Under the pieces are notes generated by a model. It was not told the DNA's origin. It made no database searches and was given only the letters and a program-made list of their open reading frames with translations. This document shows positions 56,874 to 64,000 of a DNA stretch of 64,000 nt, piece after piece (the first letter of the stretch is position 1; the number at the start of each line of letters is the position of its first letter). This DNA is from Gymnodinialimonas sp. 202GB13-11. Lineage in GTDB: Bacteria; Pseudomonadota; Alphaproteobacteria; Rhodobacterales; Rhodobacteraceae. A program made the position numbers and the translations under genes. Where the stretch lies: assembly GCF_040932485.1 (NCBI RefSeq), contig NZ_JBFRBH010000001.1, positions 1,426,001 through 1,490,000 on the forward strand, read 5' to 3'.

Positions 56874-59033
56874 ATGCAAGAGCCAACCATCACACCCGAG
56901 ATCATCGCAGCCCACGGCTTCACCGACGGCGAGTGGGCCGAAGTGAACAACATCCTCGGGCGCGCTCCGAATTTCACCGAGATGGGCATATTCTCGGCCA
57001 TGTGGAACGAGCATTGTTCCTACAAAAGCTCCAAAAAGTGGCTCCGCACCTTGCCAACCGAAGGCCCCCAAGTGATTTGCGGCCCAGGCGAAAACGCGGG
57101 CATCGTCGATATCGGCGACGGGCAATGCGTGGTCTTCAAAATGGAAAGCCACAACCACCCCTCCTACATCGAGCCCTATCAGGGCGCGGCGACAGGCGTT
57201 GGTGGCATTCTGCGTGACGTTTTCACGATGGGTGCGCGCCCGATTGCGGCAATGAACGCGCTTAGTTTCGGGCAACCCGACCATCCGAAAACACGTCAGC
57301 TTGTAAACGGCGTGGTCGAAGGCATTGGCGGCTACGGAAACTGCTTCGGCGTGCCAACCGTGGGCGGCGAAATCCGCTTCCATCCTGCCTACAACGGCAA
57401 TTGTCTGGTAAATGCCTTTGCGGCTGGTTTGGCCGACACGGACAAGATTTTTTATAGCGCGGCCTCAGGGGTCGGTATGCCCGTCGTCTACCTCGGCGCG
57501 AAAACCGGCCGCGATGGTGTCGGCGGCGCGACGATGGCCTCGGCCGAGTTTGACGACACGATCGAAGAAAAGCGCCCCACTGTTCAGGTTGGCGACCCCT
57601 TCACCGAAAAGCGCCTTCTGGAAGCCTGTCTTGAGCTGATGGAAACCGGCGCCGTGATCTCAATCCAGGACATGGGCGCTGCTGGCCTGACCTGCTCCGC
57701 CGTGGAAATGGGCGACAAGGGCGGGCTTGGCATCAAGCTGACCCTCGACCATGTCCCGCAGCGCGAAGAGAACATGACCGCTTACGAGATGATGCTGTCC
57801 GAGTCCCAGGAACGGATGTTGATGGTCCTCAATCCCGACCTTGAGGATCAGGCCCGCGCCATCTTCGAGAAATGGGACCTCGACTTCTCCATCGTAGGCG
57901 AGACCATCGCGGAAGACCGCTTCCTGATTATCCACGGAAACGAAACAGTCGCAGATCTTCCGCTGTCAAAGCTCGCCTCCACCGCGCCCGAATATGACCG
58001 CCCGTGGGTTGAGACACCCGCAGCCGAGCCGCTGGCCGACGTGCCTGAGATTGACCCTATCGACGCCCTCCGCGCGCTGGTCTCCTCCCCCAACTACTGC
58101 TCCCGCGCCTGGGCCTATCAGCAATACGACAGCCAGGTCATGGCCGACACGATCCGCGCGCCCGGTCTTGGCGCGGGCGTTGTGCGTGTGCACGGCACCG
58201 ACAAGGCACTGGCCTTCACCTCCGACGTGACGCCCCGCTACGTCAAAGCCAACCCCGTCGAAGGCGGCAAGCAGGCCGTGGCCGAAGCCTTCCGCAACCT
58301 CTGCGCTGTTGGGGCCAAGCCGCTTGCGACCACCGACAACATGAACTTCGGCAACCCCGAAAAGCCCGAGATCATGGGCCAGTTCGTCGGCGCCATCAAA
58401 GGCATCGGTGAAGCCTGCCTCGCACTCGATACTCCCATCGTCTCCGGCAATGTCTCGCTTTACAACGAGACCGACGGCACCGGCATCCTGCCCACGCCTA
58501 CCATCGGCGCGGTCGGTCTGCTCGACCACACCGACGACCTCATCGCCGGCACCGCGCGCGACGGGCACATGCTGCTGCTTGTTGGGGAAACCCAAGGCCA
58601 TCTGGGCCAATCCGCCCTCCTCGCCGAGGTCTTCAATCGCGAAGACGGCGATGCCCCCGCTGTGGATCTGGACGCCGAGCGTCGCAACGGTGAGTTCATC
58701 CGCGAGCAACGCGAATGGATCGGCGCCTGCACCGACCTGAGCGACGGCGGCCTGGCGCTCGCTGCATTCGAGTTGGCCGAAGCAGCAGGCACTGGCGTCA
58801 CACTTGACGTGGCCGATACGCCAGCGCTGTTTGGCGAAGATCAGGGGCGTTACCTGATCTCCACGAGCTTTGACAAAGCCGAGGCATTGATGATCGCCGC
58901 AGGCCACAAAGGCGTGCCCATCGTCACGGTAGGCAAGGTCGGCGGCGAAACCATCAAGATCGGCACTTCCGAAGCGCCCCTGTCCGAACTGAGCGAAGCC
59001 TGGTCCGGCGCTTTTGCGGAGACGTTCGCCTAG
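56874..59033 (+). CDS. purL: Phosphoribosylformylglycinamidine synthase, PurL subunit
   Basis: Purine biosynthesis enzyme that makes FGAM from FGAR, ATP and glutamine-derived ammonia supplied by PurQ. The 719-residue product is the small PurL type used with PurS and PurQ. It has the PurL motifs [46 protein letters not shown] and ATP-binding regions. GGGGGA precedes the ATG. Its 3' end overlaps the convergent MerR gene by 4 nt. Confidence 0.97.
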   Translation: MQEPTITPEIIAAHGFTDGEWAEVNNILGRAPNFTEMGIFSAMWNEHCSYKSSKKWLRTLPTEGPQVICGPGENAGIVDIGDGQCVVFKMESHNHPSYIEPYQGAATGVGGILRDVFTMGARPIAAMNALSFGQPDHPKTRQLVNGVVEGIGGYGNCFGVPTVGGEIRFHPAYNGNCLVNAFAAGLADTDKIFYSAASGVGMPVVYLGAKTGRDGVGGATMASAEFDDTIEEKRPTVQVGDPFTEKRLLEACLELMETGAVISIQDMGAAGLTCSAVEMGDKGGLGIKLTLDHVPQREENMTAYEMMLSESQERMLMVLNPDLEDQARAIFEKWDLDFSIVGETIAEDRFLIIHGNETVADLPLSKLASTAPEYDRPWVETPAAEPLADVPEIDPIDALRALVSSPNYCSRAWAYQQYDSQVMADTIRAPGLGAGVVRVHGTDKALAFTSDVTPRYVKANPVEGGKQAVAEAFRNLCAVGAKPLATTDNMNFGNPEKPEIMGQFVGAIKGIGEACLALDTPIVSGNVSLYNETDGTGILPTPTIGAVGLLDHTDDLIAGTARDGHMLLLVGETQGHLGQSALLAEVFNREDGDAPAVDLDAERRNGEFIREQREWIGACTDLSDGGLALAAFELAEAAGTGVTLDVADTPALFGEDQGRYLISTSFDKAEALMIAAGHKGVPIVTVGKVGGETIKIGTSEAPLSELSEAWSGAFAETFA

Positions 59034-59788
59034 AGCCGCCGTGCGGCATAGGCGTCCATTGTATCAGGCAACCATTTACCGAAGCCCGGAGCGAGTGCCT
59101 CATACCGGGCCACAAAACCTGCATGACGGCGGTATAGCTCTGCCAAACCCGCATAGGCTTCGACCGTGCAGGACCGTCCCCACATGTTCGTCACCCAACC
59201 GCGATGCGCGTCGAGCAAAAGATCCGTTTCGTTCTCGTCATTTTGAAATGCCTGAACGAGCGCTTTCTCAATTTCACGCAACCGAGCCATGCTTGCCTCC
59301 AAGTCCGATCCCGAGAGATGGGCCTGGGACGTGGCAATATCGTCTGCAAGTGACGCGCCGTAGCTTTGCGTCAGCCAGTCTTCGTGATCCTTCTGCGTTT
59401 CGGGTGTGAAGGGCGTGTACAAGTCTTCCAAAGCCATGGGGGGGTCTCCTCTTATCACCGCAATGCTGCGTTCAAGGGTCGCTATGACCTGAGCTAGATC
59501 TGCCGCCTGCCCCATAAGACGGGCACGGTGGGCTTCAAGCCGGGACAACCGATCCTCCGGTCCATCCAGCAGCGCGGCGATCTGCGCTAAGTCCATACCT
59601 GTGGCGCGGTAAAACAGGACCTCCTGCAAACGCTCAGCCTCGGCCCGGCCGTAAAGCCGATAGCCATTGGCCCGGACATGAGCAGGTTTCAACAAACCAA
59701 TCGCATCGTAATGATGCAGCGTCCGCACCGAAATGCGGGCCGCCTTGGCCAGTTGTCCGACCGAATATTCCTCGATTCGCTTCTCCAT
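59030..59788 (-). CDS. MerR-family regulator with TipA-type effector domain
   Basis: Regulator of 252 residues. The MerR winged helix is at about 6-75 ([31 protein letters not shown]), followed by a coiled coil (about 80-115), and a TipAS-like domain at about 130-250 with a repeat of globin-like helices ending [20 protein letters not shown]. TipA-type regulators bind small antibiotics. Start at 59788 ([12 protein letters not shown]). It is divergent from bolA, so it may regulate that operon or itself. Confidence 0.88.
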   Translation of the reverse strand: MEKRIEEYSVGQLAKAARISVRTLHHYDAIGLLKPAHVRANGYRLYGRAEAERLQEVLFYRATGMDLAQIAALLDGPEDRLSRLEAHRARLMGQAADLAQVIATLERSIAVIRGDPPMALEDLYTPFTPETQKDHEDWLTQSYGASLADDIATSQAHLSGSDLEASMARLREIEKALVQAFQNDENETDLLLDAHRGWVTNMWGRSCTVEAYAGLAELYRRHAGFVARYEALAPGFGKWLPDTMDAYAARRL

Positions 59789-59894
59789 GGCTCCTCTATC
59801 GGGCCTCACGTGGCGTGAGGGTCAAGCATCGGCTTGCGGCTGCCCCAACCGCGTCCTACATTTCTTCTCAAGACAGCCAAGGACAACGCAATCC

Positions 59895-60131
59895 ATGCCC
59901 ATGCAAGCCAACGAGATCGAGGCCCTCCTGCGCGAGACCTTCCCCGACGCCCAGATCGAAGTCGCGGGCGATGACGGCGTGCACATGTCAGCCATGGTCA
60001 TCGACGAAAGCTTCCGCGGAAAGAACCGCGTCCAGCAACAGCGCGCGGTCTACGCGGCATTGAAGGGCAAGATGGATGGCCCTTCGGGTGAGTTGCATGC
60101 GCTGGCGCTGACGACTAAGGCACCGGAATAG
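59895..60131 (+). CDS. BolA-family protein
   Basis: Seventy-eight-residue BolA/IbaG-type protein. Family features: ETFPDAQIEVAGDDGVHMSAMVIDESFRGKNRVQQQRAVY, with a conserved His in GVHM and the FRGKNRVQQQR block. BolA proteins form [2Fe-2S]-linked heterodimers with CGFS monothiol glutaredoxins; one is encoded just downstream (60449). The stop TAG overlaps the start GTG of the next small gene by 1 nt. Confidence 0.92.
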   Translation: MPMQANEIEALLRETFPDAQIEVAGDDGVHMSAMVIDESFRGKNRVQQQRAVYAALKGKMDGPSGELHALALTTKAPE

Positions 60132-60328
60132 TGGGGAAGATTGCCTCATTTCTCGTCGCGGGCTTGTTCCTGAAACCTCTCATCAACAGGTTTCTCGGGG
60201 CGTCCTACCGCGAGGCGGAGCCGTTCTTCGACCGAATGACACGTGACGGCAAACGCCGCGCTTTGGGATCGCGCTCCGAGGTGCCAGACTCAGATAACGC
60301 GCAAAGCAAAAGGGACATCCGAACATGA
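60131..60328 (+). CDS. Small hypothetical protein between bolA and grxD
   Basis: Sixty-five codons from a GTG that overlaps the bolA stop by one base. A hydrophobic stretch (residues 4-20, IASFLVAGLFLKPLINRFL) is followed by a basic hydrophilic tail. Third-base GC is high throughout, supporting coding. Its TGA overlaps the start of the next ORF (ATGA). I do not recognise a family; confidence is limited by the short length. Confidence 0.45.
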   Translation: MGKIASFLVAGLFLKPLINRFLGASYREAEPFFDRMTRDGKRRALGSRSEVPDSDNAQSKRDIRT

Positions 60329-60459
60329 AAGCCTTCCTCCATGGCGCCTTCATCGCGCTTCTCGGCCCCTTCGCGCTGTTGTACCGTCCCACGCGGCAGC
60401 AGCTGAACCCCATTCCCATTCGTACCGACGACCAAAGGATCCCGCCACATGAGCGCTGA
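60325..60459 (+). CDS. Forty-four-residue ORF overlapping the grxD start
   Basis: ATG at 60325 in the previous stop (ATGA) opens a 44-residue frame with a hydrophobic N-terminus ([20 protein letters not shown]) and a basic end. It runs 11 nt into grxD. The overlap pattern and high third-base GC suggest coupled translation. It could also be a chance frame. Confidence 0.4.
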   Translation: MKAFLHGAFIALLGPFALLYRPTRQQLNPIPIRTDDQRIPPHER

Positions 60460-60808
60460 AGATCAGATCAAGCAAACCATCACCGACAACACCGTCGTCT
60501 TGTTCATGAAGGGCACCAAAGAGATGCCGCAATGTGGGTTCTCTTCGCGGGTTGCAGGTGTGTTGAATTACATGGGTGTCGAATATCAGGATGTGAACGT
60601 GCTGGCCGATGAGGGCATTCGCCAGGGCATCAAGGATTTCTCCGACTGGCCCACGATCCCGCAGCTCTACGTGAAGGGTGAGTTCGTCGGCGGCTGTGAC
60701 ATCATCACCGAGATGACCCTATCGGGCGAGCTGGACTCGATGTTTGCCGAGAATGGCGTCGGGTTCGACAAAGACGCGGCTGACAAAATCCGCGAAGCGA
60801 ACGCCTGA
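60449..60808 (+). CDS. grxD: Monothiol glutaredoxin (CGFS type, Grx4-like)
   Basis: Iron-sulfur-cluster carrier glutaredoxin of 119 residues. The catalytic CGFS motif is at residues 29-32, with [37 protein letters not shown] and the usual C-terminus. Grx4-type proteins bind a [2Fe-2S] cluster with glutathione and pair with BolA, here encoded upstream. The start at 60449 lies within the end of the upstream small ORF, so translation may be coupled. Confidence 0.95.
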   Translation: MSAEDQIKQTITDNTVVLFMKGTKEMPQCGFSSRVAGVLNYMGVEYQDVNVLADEGIRQGIKDFSDWPTIPQLYVKGEFVGGCDIITEMTLSGELDSMFAENGVGFDKDAADKIREANA

Positions 60809-60839
60809 GGCGTTGCGCCCGCTGACGCGGTCGCCGAAT

Positions 60840-60885
60840 GCGAGGGGCCAGCCCCTCGCGCTCCCCGGAGTATTTTTGACCAATG
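60840..60885. repeat. Hairpin plus CTCCCCGGAGTATTTTT motif (Rhodobacterales-type intergenic element)
   Basis: GCGAGGGGC and GCCCCTCGC form a 9-bp stem at 60840-60859, followed by CTCCCCGGAGTATTTTTG. A hairpin plus this tail recurs between genes in Rhodobacterales genomes. It lies between convergent grxD and der and may serve as terminator; only one copy is seen in this window. Confidence 0.55.
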
Positions 60886-60929
60886 GAAGACCGGGCGTTT
60901 TGGCGAGGCGGGTCAACGCAGGCGGGTGA

Positions 60930-62366
60930 TCAACCGTTCTTCGTCTCACCCTTCCGCACGTGCTTGTTGAGCCGTGACGGCGTCGATTTCTTGCGGTTCT
61001 TGTAAGGGTTATCGTCAGCCTGGCTGCGCATCCAAAGCCGGATCGGCGTGCCGGGCATGTCGAAATCCTCCCGCAACCCATTGACCAGATAACGCGAATA
61101 GGCCTCAGGCAGTTTATCGGGGTGAGAGCACATCACCACAAAGCCCGGTGGGCGCGTCTTCGCTTGCGTCATGTAACGCAGCTTGATGCGGCGGCCGCCC
61201 GGTGCAGGGGGCGGGTGCGCCTCGATCATGCCACCGAGCCATTGGTTCAGCTTCGCGGTCGAGACCCGAGTGTTCCACGTCTCATGCGCTTTCATGATCG
61301 CCGCGTGCAATCGGTCGAGACCCTTGCCGGTCTTGGCTGAAACAGTGATCAAAGGTGCCCCGCGCAACTGCGGCAATAACTTTTCAAAGCCTTGGCGAAG
61401 ATCTTTCAGCTTTTGCTGCTTCTCAGGCTCGATATCCCATTTGTTGACCGCCACGACGACAGCACGTCCCTCACGCTCCGCCAGATCCGCTATGCGCAGA
61501 TCCTGCGTCTCAAACGGAATGGCAGCGTCGAGAAGCACCACGACAACTTCGGCGAATTTCACCGCGCGCAGGCCATCGGCGACCGAGAGCTTTTCCAGCT
61601 TCTCCTGCACCTTTGCCCGTTTGCGCATCCCCGCCGTGTCAAAGATTTTCATCGGCACGCCGTCCCATTCGAACGGCAGCGCGATGGCATCTCGGGTGAT
61701 CCCGGCTTCGGGGCCAGTCAACAGGCGGTCTTCACCGATGATCTGATTGATCAAGGTCGATTTGCCGGCATTCGGGCGACCAACAACCGCAATCTGCAAG
61801 GGTTTTGAGCGACTTATAACGCGATCTTCACCCTCAACGTCGACATCCGTTTCGGCCTCTTCGTCTGGCTTGGCCTCGATCAGAGGCGCAAGTTCGGCGG
61901 CCAGATCGCTCATCCCTTCGCCATGTTCGGCGCTCAGCCCAATCGGCTCTCCCAGGCCAAGGCCAAAGGCCTCCAGCATCCCCGACTGGCCTGCATTGCC
62001 CTCAGCCTTGTTGCAGCCCAGAAGCACAGGCTTGCCGGACTTGCGCAGGATGTCGGCGAAGTATTCATCCGCCGCCGTCACACCCGCACGCGCATCGATC
62101 ACGAACAGCGCCGCATCGGCCATCTCTACCGCATGTTCGGTCAGCCGCCGCATCCGCCCTTGCAGGCTATCGTCCGTCGCATCCTCAAGTCCCGCCGTGT
62201 CCACCACCGTGAAGCGAAGCGGCCCTAGCCGTGCATCCCCTTCGCGCAGATCGCGCGTGACGCCGGGCTGGTCATCGACCAGCGCCAGCTTCCGGCCCAC
62301 AAGCCGGTTGAACAGCGTCGATTTGCCGACATTGGGACGCCCGACAATGGCGAGGGTGAAAGACAT
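60930..62366 (-). CDS. der: Ribosome-assembly GTPase Der (EngA)
   Basis: Essential GTPase for 50S ribosome assembly. The 478-residue product has two G domains: the first with [11 protein letters not shown] at residue 8 and the second with [11 protein letters not shown] near residue 205; the switch/G3 motifs DTAGL and DTAGM and NKWD (G4) are visible. A KH-like C-terminal domain ends in a basic tail ([18 protein letters not shown]). In several bacteria der follows bamB; here it is unlinked. Confidence 0.97.
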   Translation of the reverse strand: MSFTLAIVGRPNVGKSTLFNRLVGRKLALVDDQPGVTRDLREGDARLGPLRFTVVDTAGLEDATDDSLQGRMRRLTEHAVEMADAALFVIDARAGVTAADEYFADILRKSGKPVLLGCNKAEGNAGQSGMLEAFGLGLGEPIGLSAEHGEGMSDLAAELAPLIEAKPDEEAETDVDVEGEDRVISRSKPLQIAVVGRPNAGKSTLINQIIGEDRLLTGPEAGITRDAIALPFEWDGVPMKIFDTAGMRKRAKVQEKLEKLSVADGLRAVKFAEVVVVLLDAAIPFETQDLRIADLAEREGRAVVVAVNKWDIEPEKQQKLKDLRQGFEKLLPQLRGAPLITVSAKTGKGLDRLHAAIMKAHETWNTRVSTAKLNQWLGGMIEAHPPPAPGGRRIKLRYMTQAKTRPPGFVVMCSHPDKLPEAYSRYLVNGLREDFDMPGTPIRLWMRSQADDNPYKNRKKSTPSRLNKHVRKGETKNG

Positions 62367-62411
62367 TGGACTACCTCTAACAGAAGGCGCGGCTCTACGC
62401 CCTTCTGTGCA

Positions 62412-62867
62412 CTATTTCAAGCGCCGCAGCGCGGTCTCGATGGCATTGGAAAAGGCCGACCGGTCCGCTTTGCTGAACGGCTTCGCACCGCCAATCCCCT
62501 GCCCGTCCAGACCTGCGCGAATATCGGCCATGATCGCACGCGTCGCCACCTGGGATCCGATGGAGTTTTTTGTGAACGCCCGGCCTTTCGGGTCCAGTAC
62601 AGCTGCGCCCTTTTCAAGGCAGCGCTCCGCCAGAAGGATGTCTGCCGTGATCACCAAGGATCGCTCATGGGCAGCCTCTGCAATAAGATCATCCGCCGCA
62701 TCGAACCCGTCACCTGCCATTTGCATCGAGATCAGCGGGTGCTCGGGGTGGCGCAGATATGACCCAGCCACAAGCCGCACCGCGATCCCATGGCGCCAAG
62801 CAGCCTTGTAGATTTCCTCCTTCACCGGGCAGGCATCGGCATCGACGAGGATCAGGGGCTCAGCCAA
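62412..62867 (-). CDS. YaiI/YqxD (UPF0178) family protein
   Basis: Conserved UPF0178 protein of 151 residues: ILVDADACPVKEEIYKAAWR with the conserved Asp residues at the N-terminus, VITADILLAERCLEKGA, and FSKADRSAF at the C-terminus. The family has a PIN-like nuclease fold, but function is unproven. Its start overlaps the upstream gene by 8 nt. Confidence 0.92.
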   Translation of the reverse strand: MAEPLILVDADACPVKEEIYKAAWRHGIAVRLVAGSYLRHPEHPLISMQMAGDGFDAADDLIAEAAHERSLVITADILLAERCLEKGAAVLDPKGRAFTKNSIGSQVATRAIMADIRAGLDGQGIGGAKPFSKADRSAFSNAIETALRRLK

Positions 62868-63903
62868 AGTGACCCTCCGGGAATGGCAAGGAGATCTCAG
62901 CGCCGGAGGCTTCTCGCAAGGTCAACGTACCCTTCTTCAACGTCACCGCCTCTACCTCCGTCCAACCCGGCGGGCGCGGCAAAGATACCATCGCGTGCCG
63001 GATCGTGTGCAATTCTCCCAAAGGCAGCGTTGTGGGTACGTCCATCGACGTCAGCACGTTTTCTGCCATTGCGGCCGCCAGCCCCTGCCCGCCCATGGCG
63101 CGCCCATCTTCGATCCCCAGAACGCCGGTATGGCGGCTGTTCCAAGGCGGAAAGTCCCGCGCACCGTTGGAAATCCACAGCATCGTCACAGGCATCATGA
63201 CCGGGTCCTTCAGGACCAACAGCATGTCATCCTCGGCATTGCGCATAACGCAGGTCCAGCCGAGCGTGTTCTCGCGGGACTCTACCAAGGTGCAGAAATC
63301 CTCCACCAGATGACCGGCCGGATAGGTCCGCCCGTCCCATTGGCCACCACCTTCCAACTCAAGATGAAGATCGCCGCGCAATTGGCTCAATTGCCAGTAG
63401 TTGAACCCGTCATGTTGAGGCGCAGGATCGGTCAACGCCGCGCGCTTCTTGCTGAAAGAGACGCGCCCGCCCTCTTCCATCCGCACCATCGGATGGTGGG
63501 CGAAGGTCACATCGCCGCGCCCCTTGTCGATGACATGCCGTTGCAAAAGGCACTCGCCCACAACCTGAATTTCCTTGGCAACGACAGCATCGTTCAGTTT
63601 CGTCAGGCCATTGGCAAAGACACCCTTATTGCCCTCTGTGCTCAGGATCACCCAAGGGTCATTCGCCGTAGGTCCATGGATGGGATGACCATGCACATCA
63701 TCGCGTCCAAACGGCATGCAGAAAAAATCTCCCGCCAGCCGTTTGTCGACATCTGCTACGTTCGGGTCGGACTGCACCGCCTCTTCATCCCGCCAAGGGG
63801 CAACGTGCAAGGGCGAACGCCCGCCCACCGTCCAGACAGGGATATTGCCTGCCTCCATATCGAAGACGGCATGGGCATCGCCGTGTTTAAGATCGACTCT
63901 CAT
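62860..63903 (-). CDS. Aldose-1-epimerase-like protein
   Basis: Protein of 347 residues with the galactose-mutarotase-like beta-sandwich pattern: GGRSPLHVAPWRDEE, FFCMPFGRDDVHGHPIHGPTAND, and GGQWDGRTYPAGHLVEDF in order. The catalytic His-Glu pair of the epimerases cannot be fixed with certainty. It overlaps the YaiI-family gene and the stop of an upstream gene (ATGA), so all three are probably co-transcribed. Substrate is unknown. Confidence 0.6.
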   Translation of the reverse strand: MRVDLKHGDAHAVFDMEAGNIPVWTVGGRSPLHVAPWRDEEAVQSDPNVADVDKRLAGDFFCMPFGRDDVHGHPIHGPTANDPWVILSTEGNKGVFANGLTKLNDAVVAKEIQVVGECLLQRHVIDKGRGDVTFAHHPMVRMEEGGRVSFSKKRAALTDPAPQHDGFNYWQLSQLRGDLHLELEGGGQWDGRTYPAGHLVEDFCTLVESRENTLGWTCVMRNAEDDMLLVLKDPVMMPVTMLWISNGARDFPPWNSRHTGVLGIEDGRAMGGQGLAAAMAENVLTSMDVPTTLPLGELHTIRHAMVSLPRPPGWTEVEAVTLKKGTLTLREASGAEISLPFPEGHFG

Positions 63904-64000
63904 CCTTCGGCCAGCTCCGACAAGGCGCTTTGCAACAGGGAGGCGTCCGATCCGCAGCCAAGGAACGTGACCCCCAACTCGATCATTCGCGCTTCGGCCT
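63900..64000 (-). CDS. C-terminal end of a probable HpcH/HpaI aldolase (cut by window edge)
   Basis: Only the last 32-33 codons are in the window. The residues ARMIELGVTFLGCGSDASLL and the end LQSALSELAEG look like the end of HpcH/HpaI aldolase-family proteins, which carry G-V-x-F-L-x-x-G-S-D at this position. Its TGA overlaps the ATG at 63903 (ATGA). The 5' end is outside, so the call is tentative. Confidence 0.45.
   Translation of the reverse strand, partial: AEARMIELGVTFLGCGSDASLLQSALSELAEG

Noticed and set aside
1-64000. CRISPR arrays, tRNA or rRNA genes, insertion sequences
   Set aside because: None of the corresponding repeats, cloverleaf sequences or transposase motifs was seen.

Overview
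The window is a chromosomal segment of about 62% GC from an alphaproteobacterium, most likely a member of the Rhodobacterales (Roseobacter/Rhodobacter group). The evidence is the dusB-ntrB-ntrC-ntrY-ntrX cluster with an NtrC that lacks GAFTGA, a fused ispDF, RatA/Coq10, DUF6456 and DUF6477 proteins, a fused indolepyruvate:ferredoxin oxidoreductase, and a soxBDAG operon for tetrameric sarcosine oxidase. Nearly all of it is coding. I see no rRNA, tRNA, CRISPR array, insertion sequence or prophage.

Layout. 1-10.2 kb: nitrogen regulation (dusB-ntrBC-ntrYX) and the start of trkA on the minus strand, with a secreted protein and a small lipoprotein between trkA and ntrX. 10.4-13.8 kb: ispDF-pgpA-cinA(C) with stop/start overlaps, then an ammonium transporter without a glnK neighbour. 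13.9-20.4 kb: RatA, a purine phosphoribosyltransferase, an outer-membrane barrel, two c-type cytochromes, a Sel1-repeat protein and lipA. 20.5-26.7 kb: DUF6456 and DUF6477 genes with perfect DnaA boxes, a non-pyrrolysine MttB-family methyltransferase with a ribosome-site hairpin, a Nudix hydrolase, guaA and a YdcF-like protein. 26.7-38 kb: yfgM-bamB, an RND efflux pump behind two palindromic operators, an Atm1-type ABC exporter and a LysM protein. 38-46.5 kb: a LOG-family protein, a host-attachment-family protein with a small partner, sodB, and the soxB-(small membrane protein)-(glycosyltransferase)-soxD-soxA-soxG operon. 46.7-48.9 kb: ccmI-ruvX-DUF1289 and a DUF2945 gene. 48.9-56.9 kb: a PhyH-like protein, a TauE/SafE permease, indolepyruvate oxidoreductase, an EamA permease behind a ykkC-like riboswitch candidate, a LysR regulator, and a structured RNA candidate ending in a terminator before a GNAT gene. 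56.9-64 kb: purL, a TipA-type MerR regulator, bolA-(two tiny ORFs)-grxD, der, a YaiI-family protein, an aldose-epimerase-like protein and the end of a probable HpcH/HpaI aldolase.

How it fits together. The Ntr cluster and AmtB handle nitrogen sensing and ammonium uptake. The MttB-family methyltransferase and sarcosine oxidase fit breakdown of methylated amines such as betaine and sarcosine, common in marine Rhodobacterales, and sodB lies directly downstream of soxG. BolA and the CGFS glutaredoxin form an iron-sulfur module. The least explained items are non-coding: the structured region at 56155-56333, the ykkC-like leader at 54156-54257, the ribosome-site hairpin of the MttB gene at 23715-23752, and the DnaA boxes around the DUF6477 gene.
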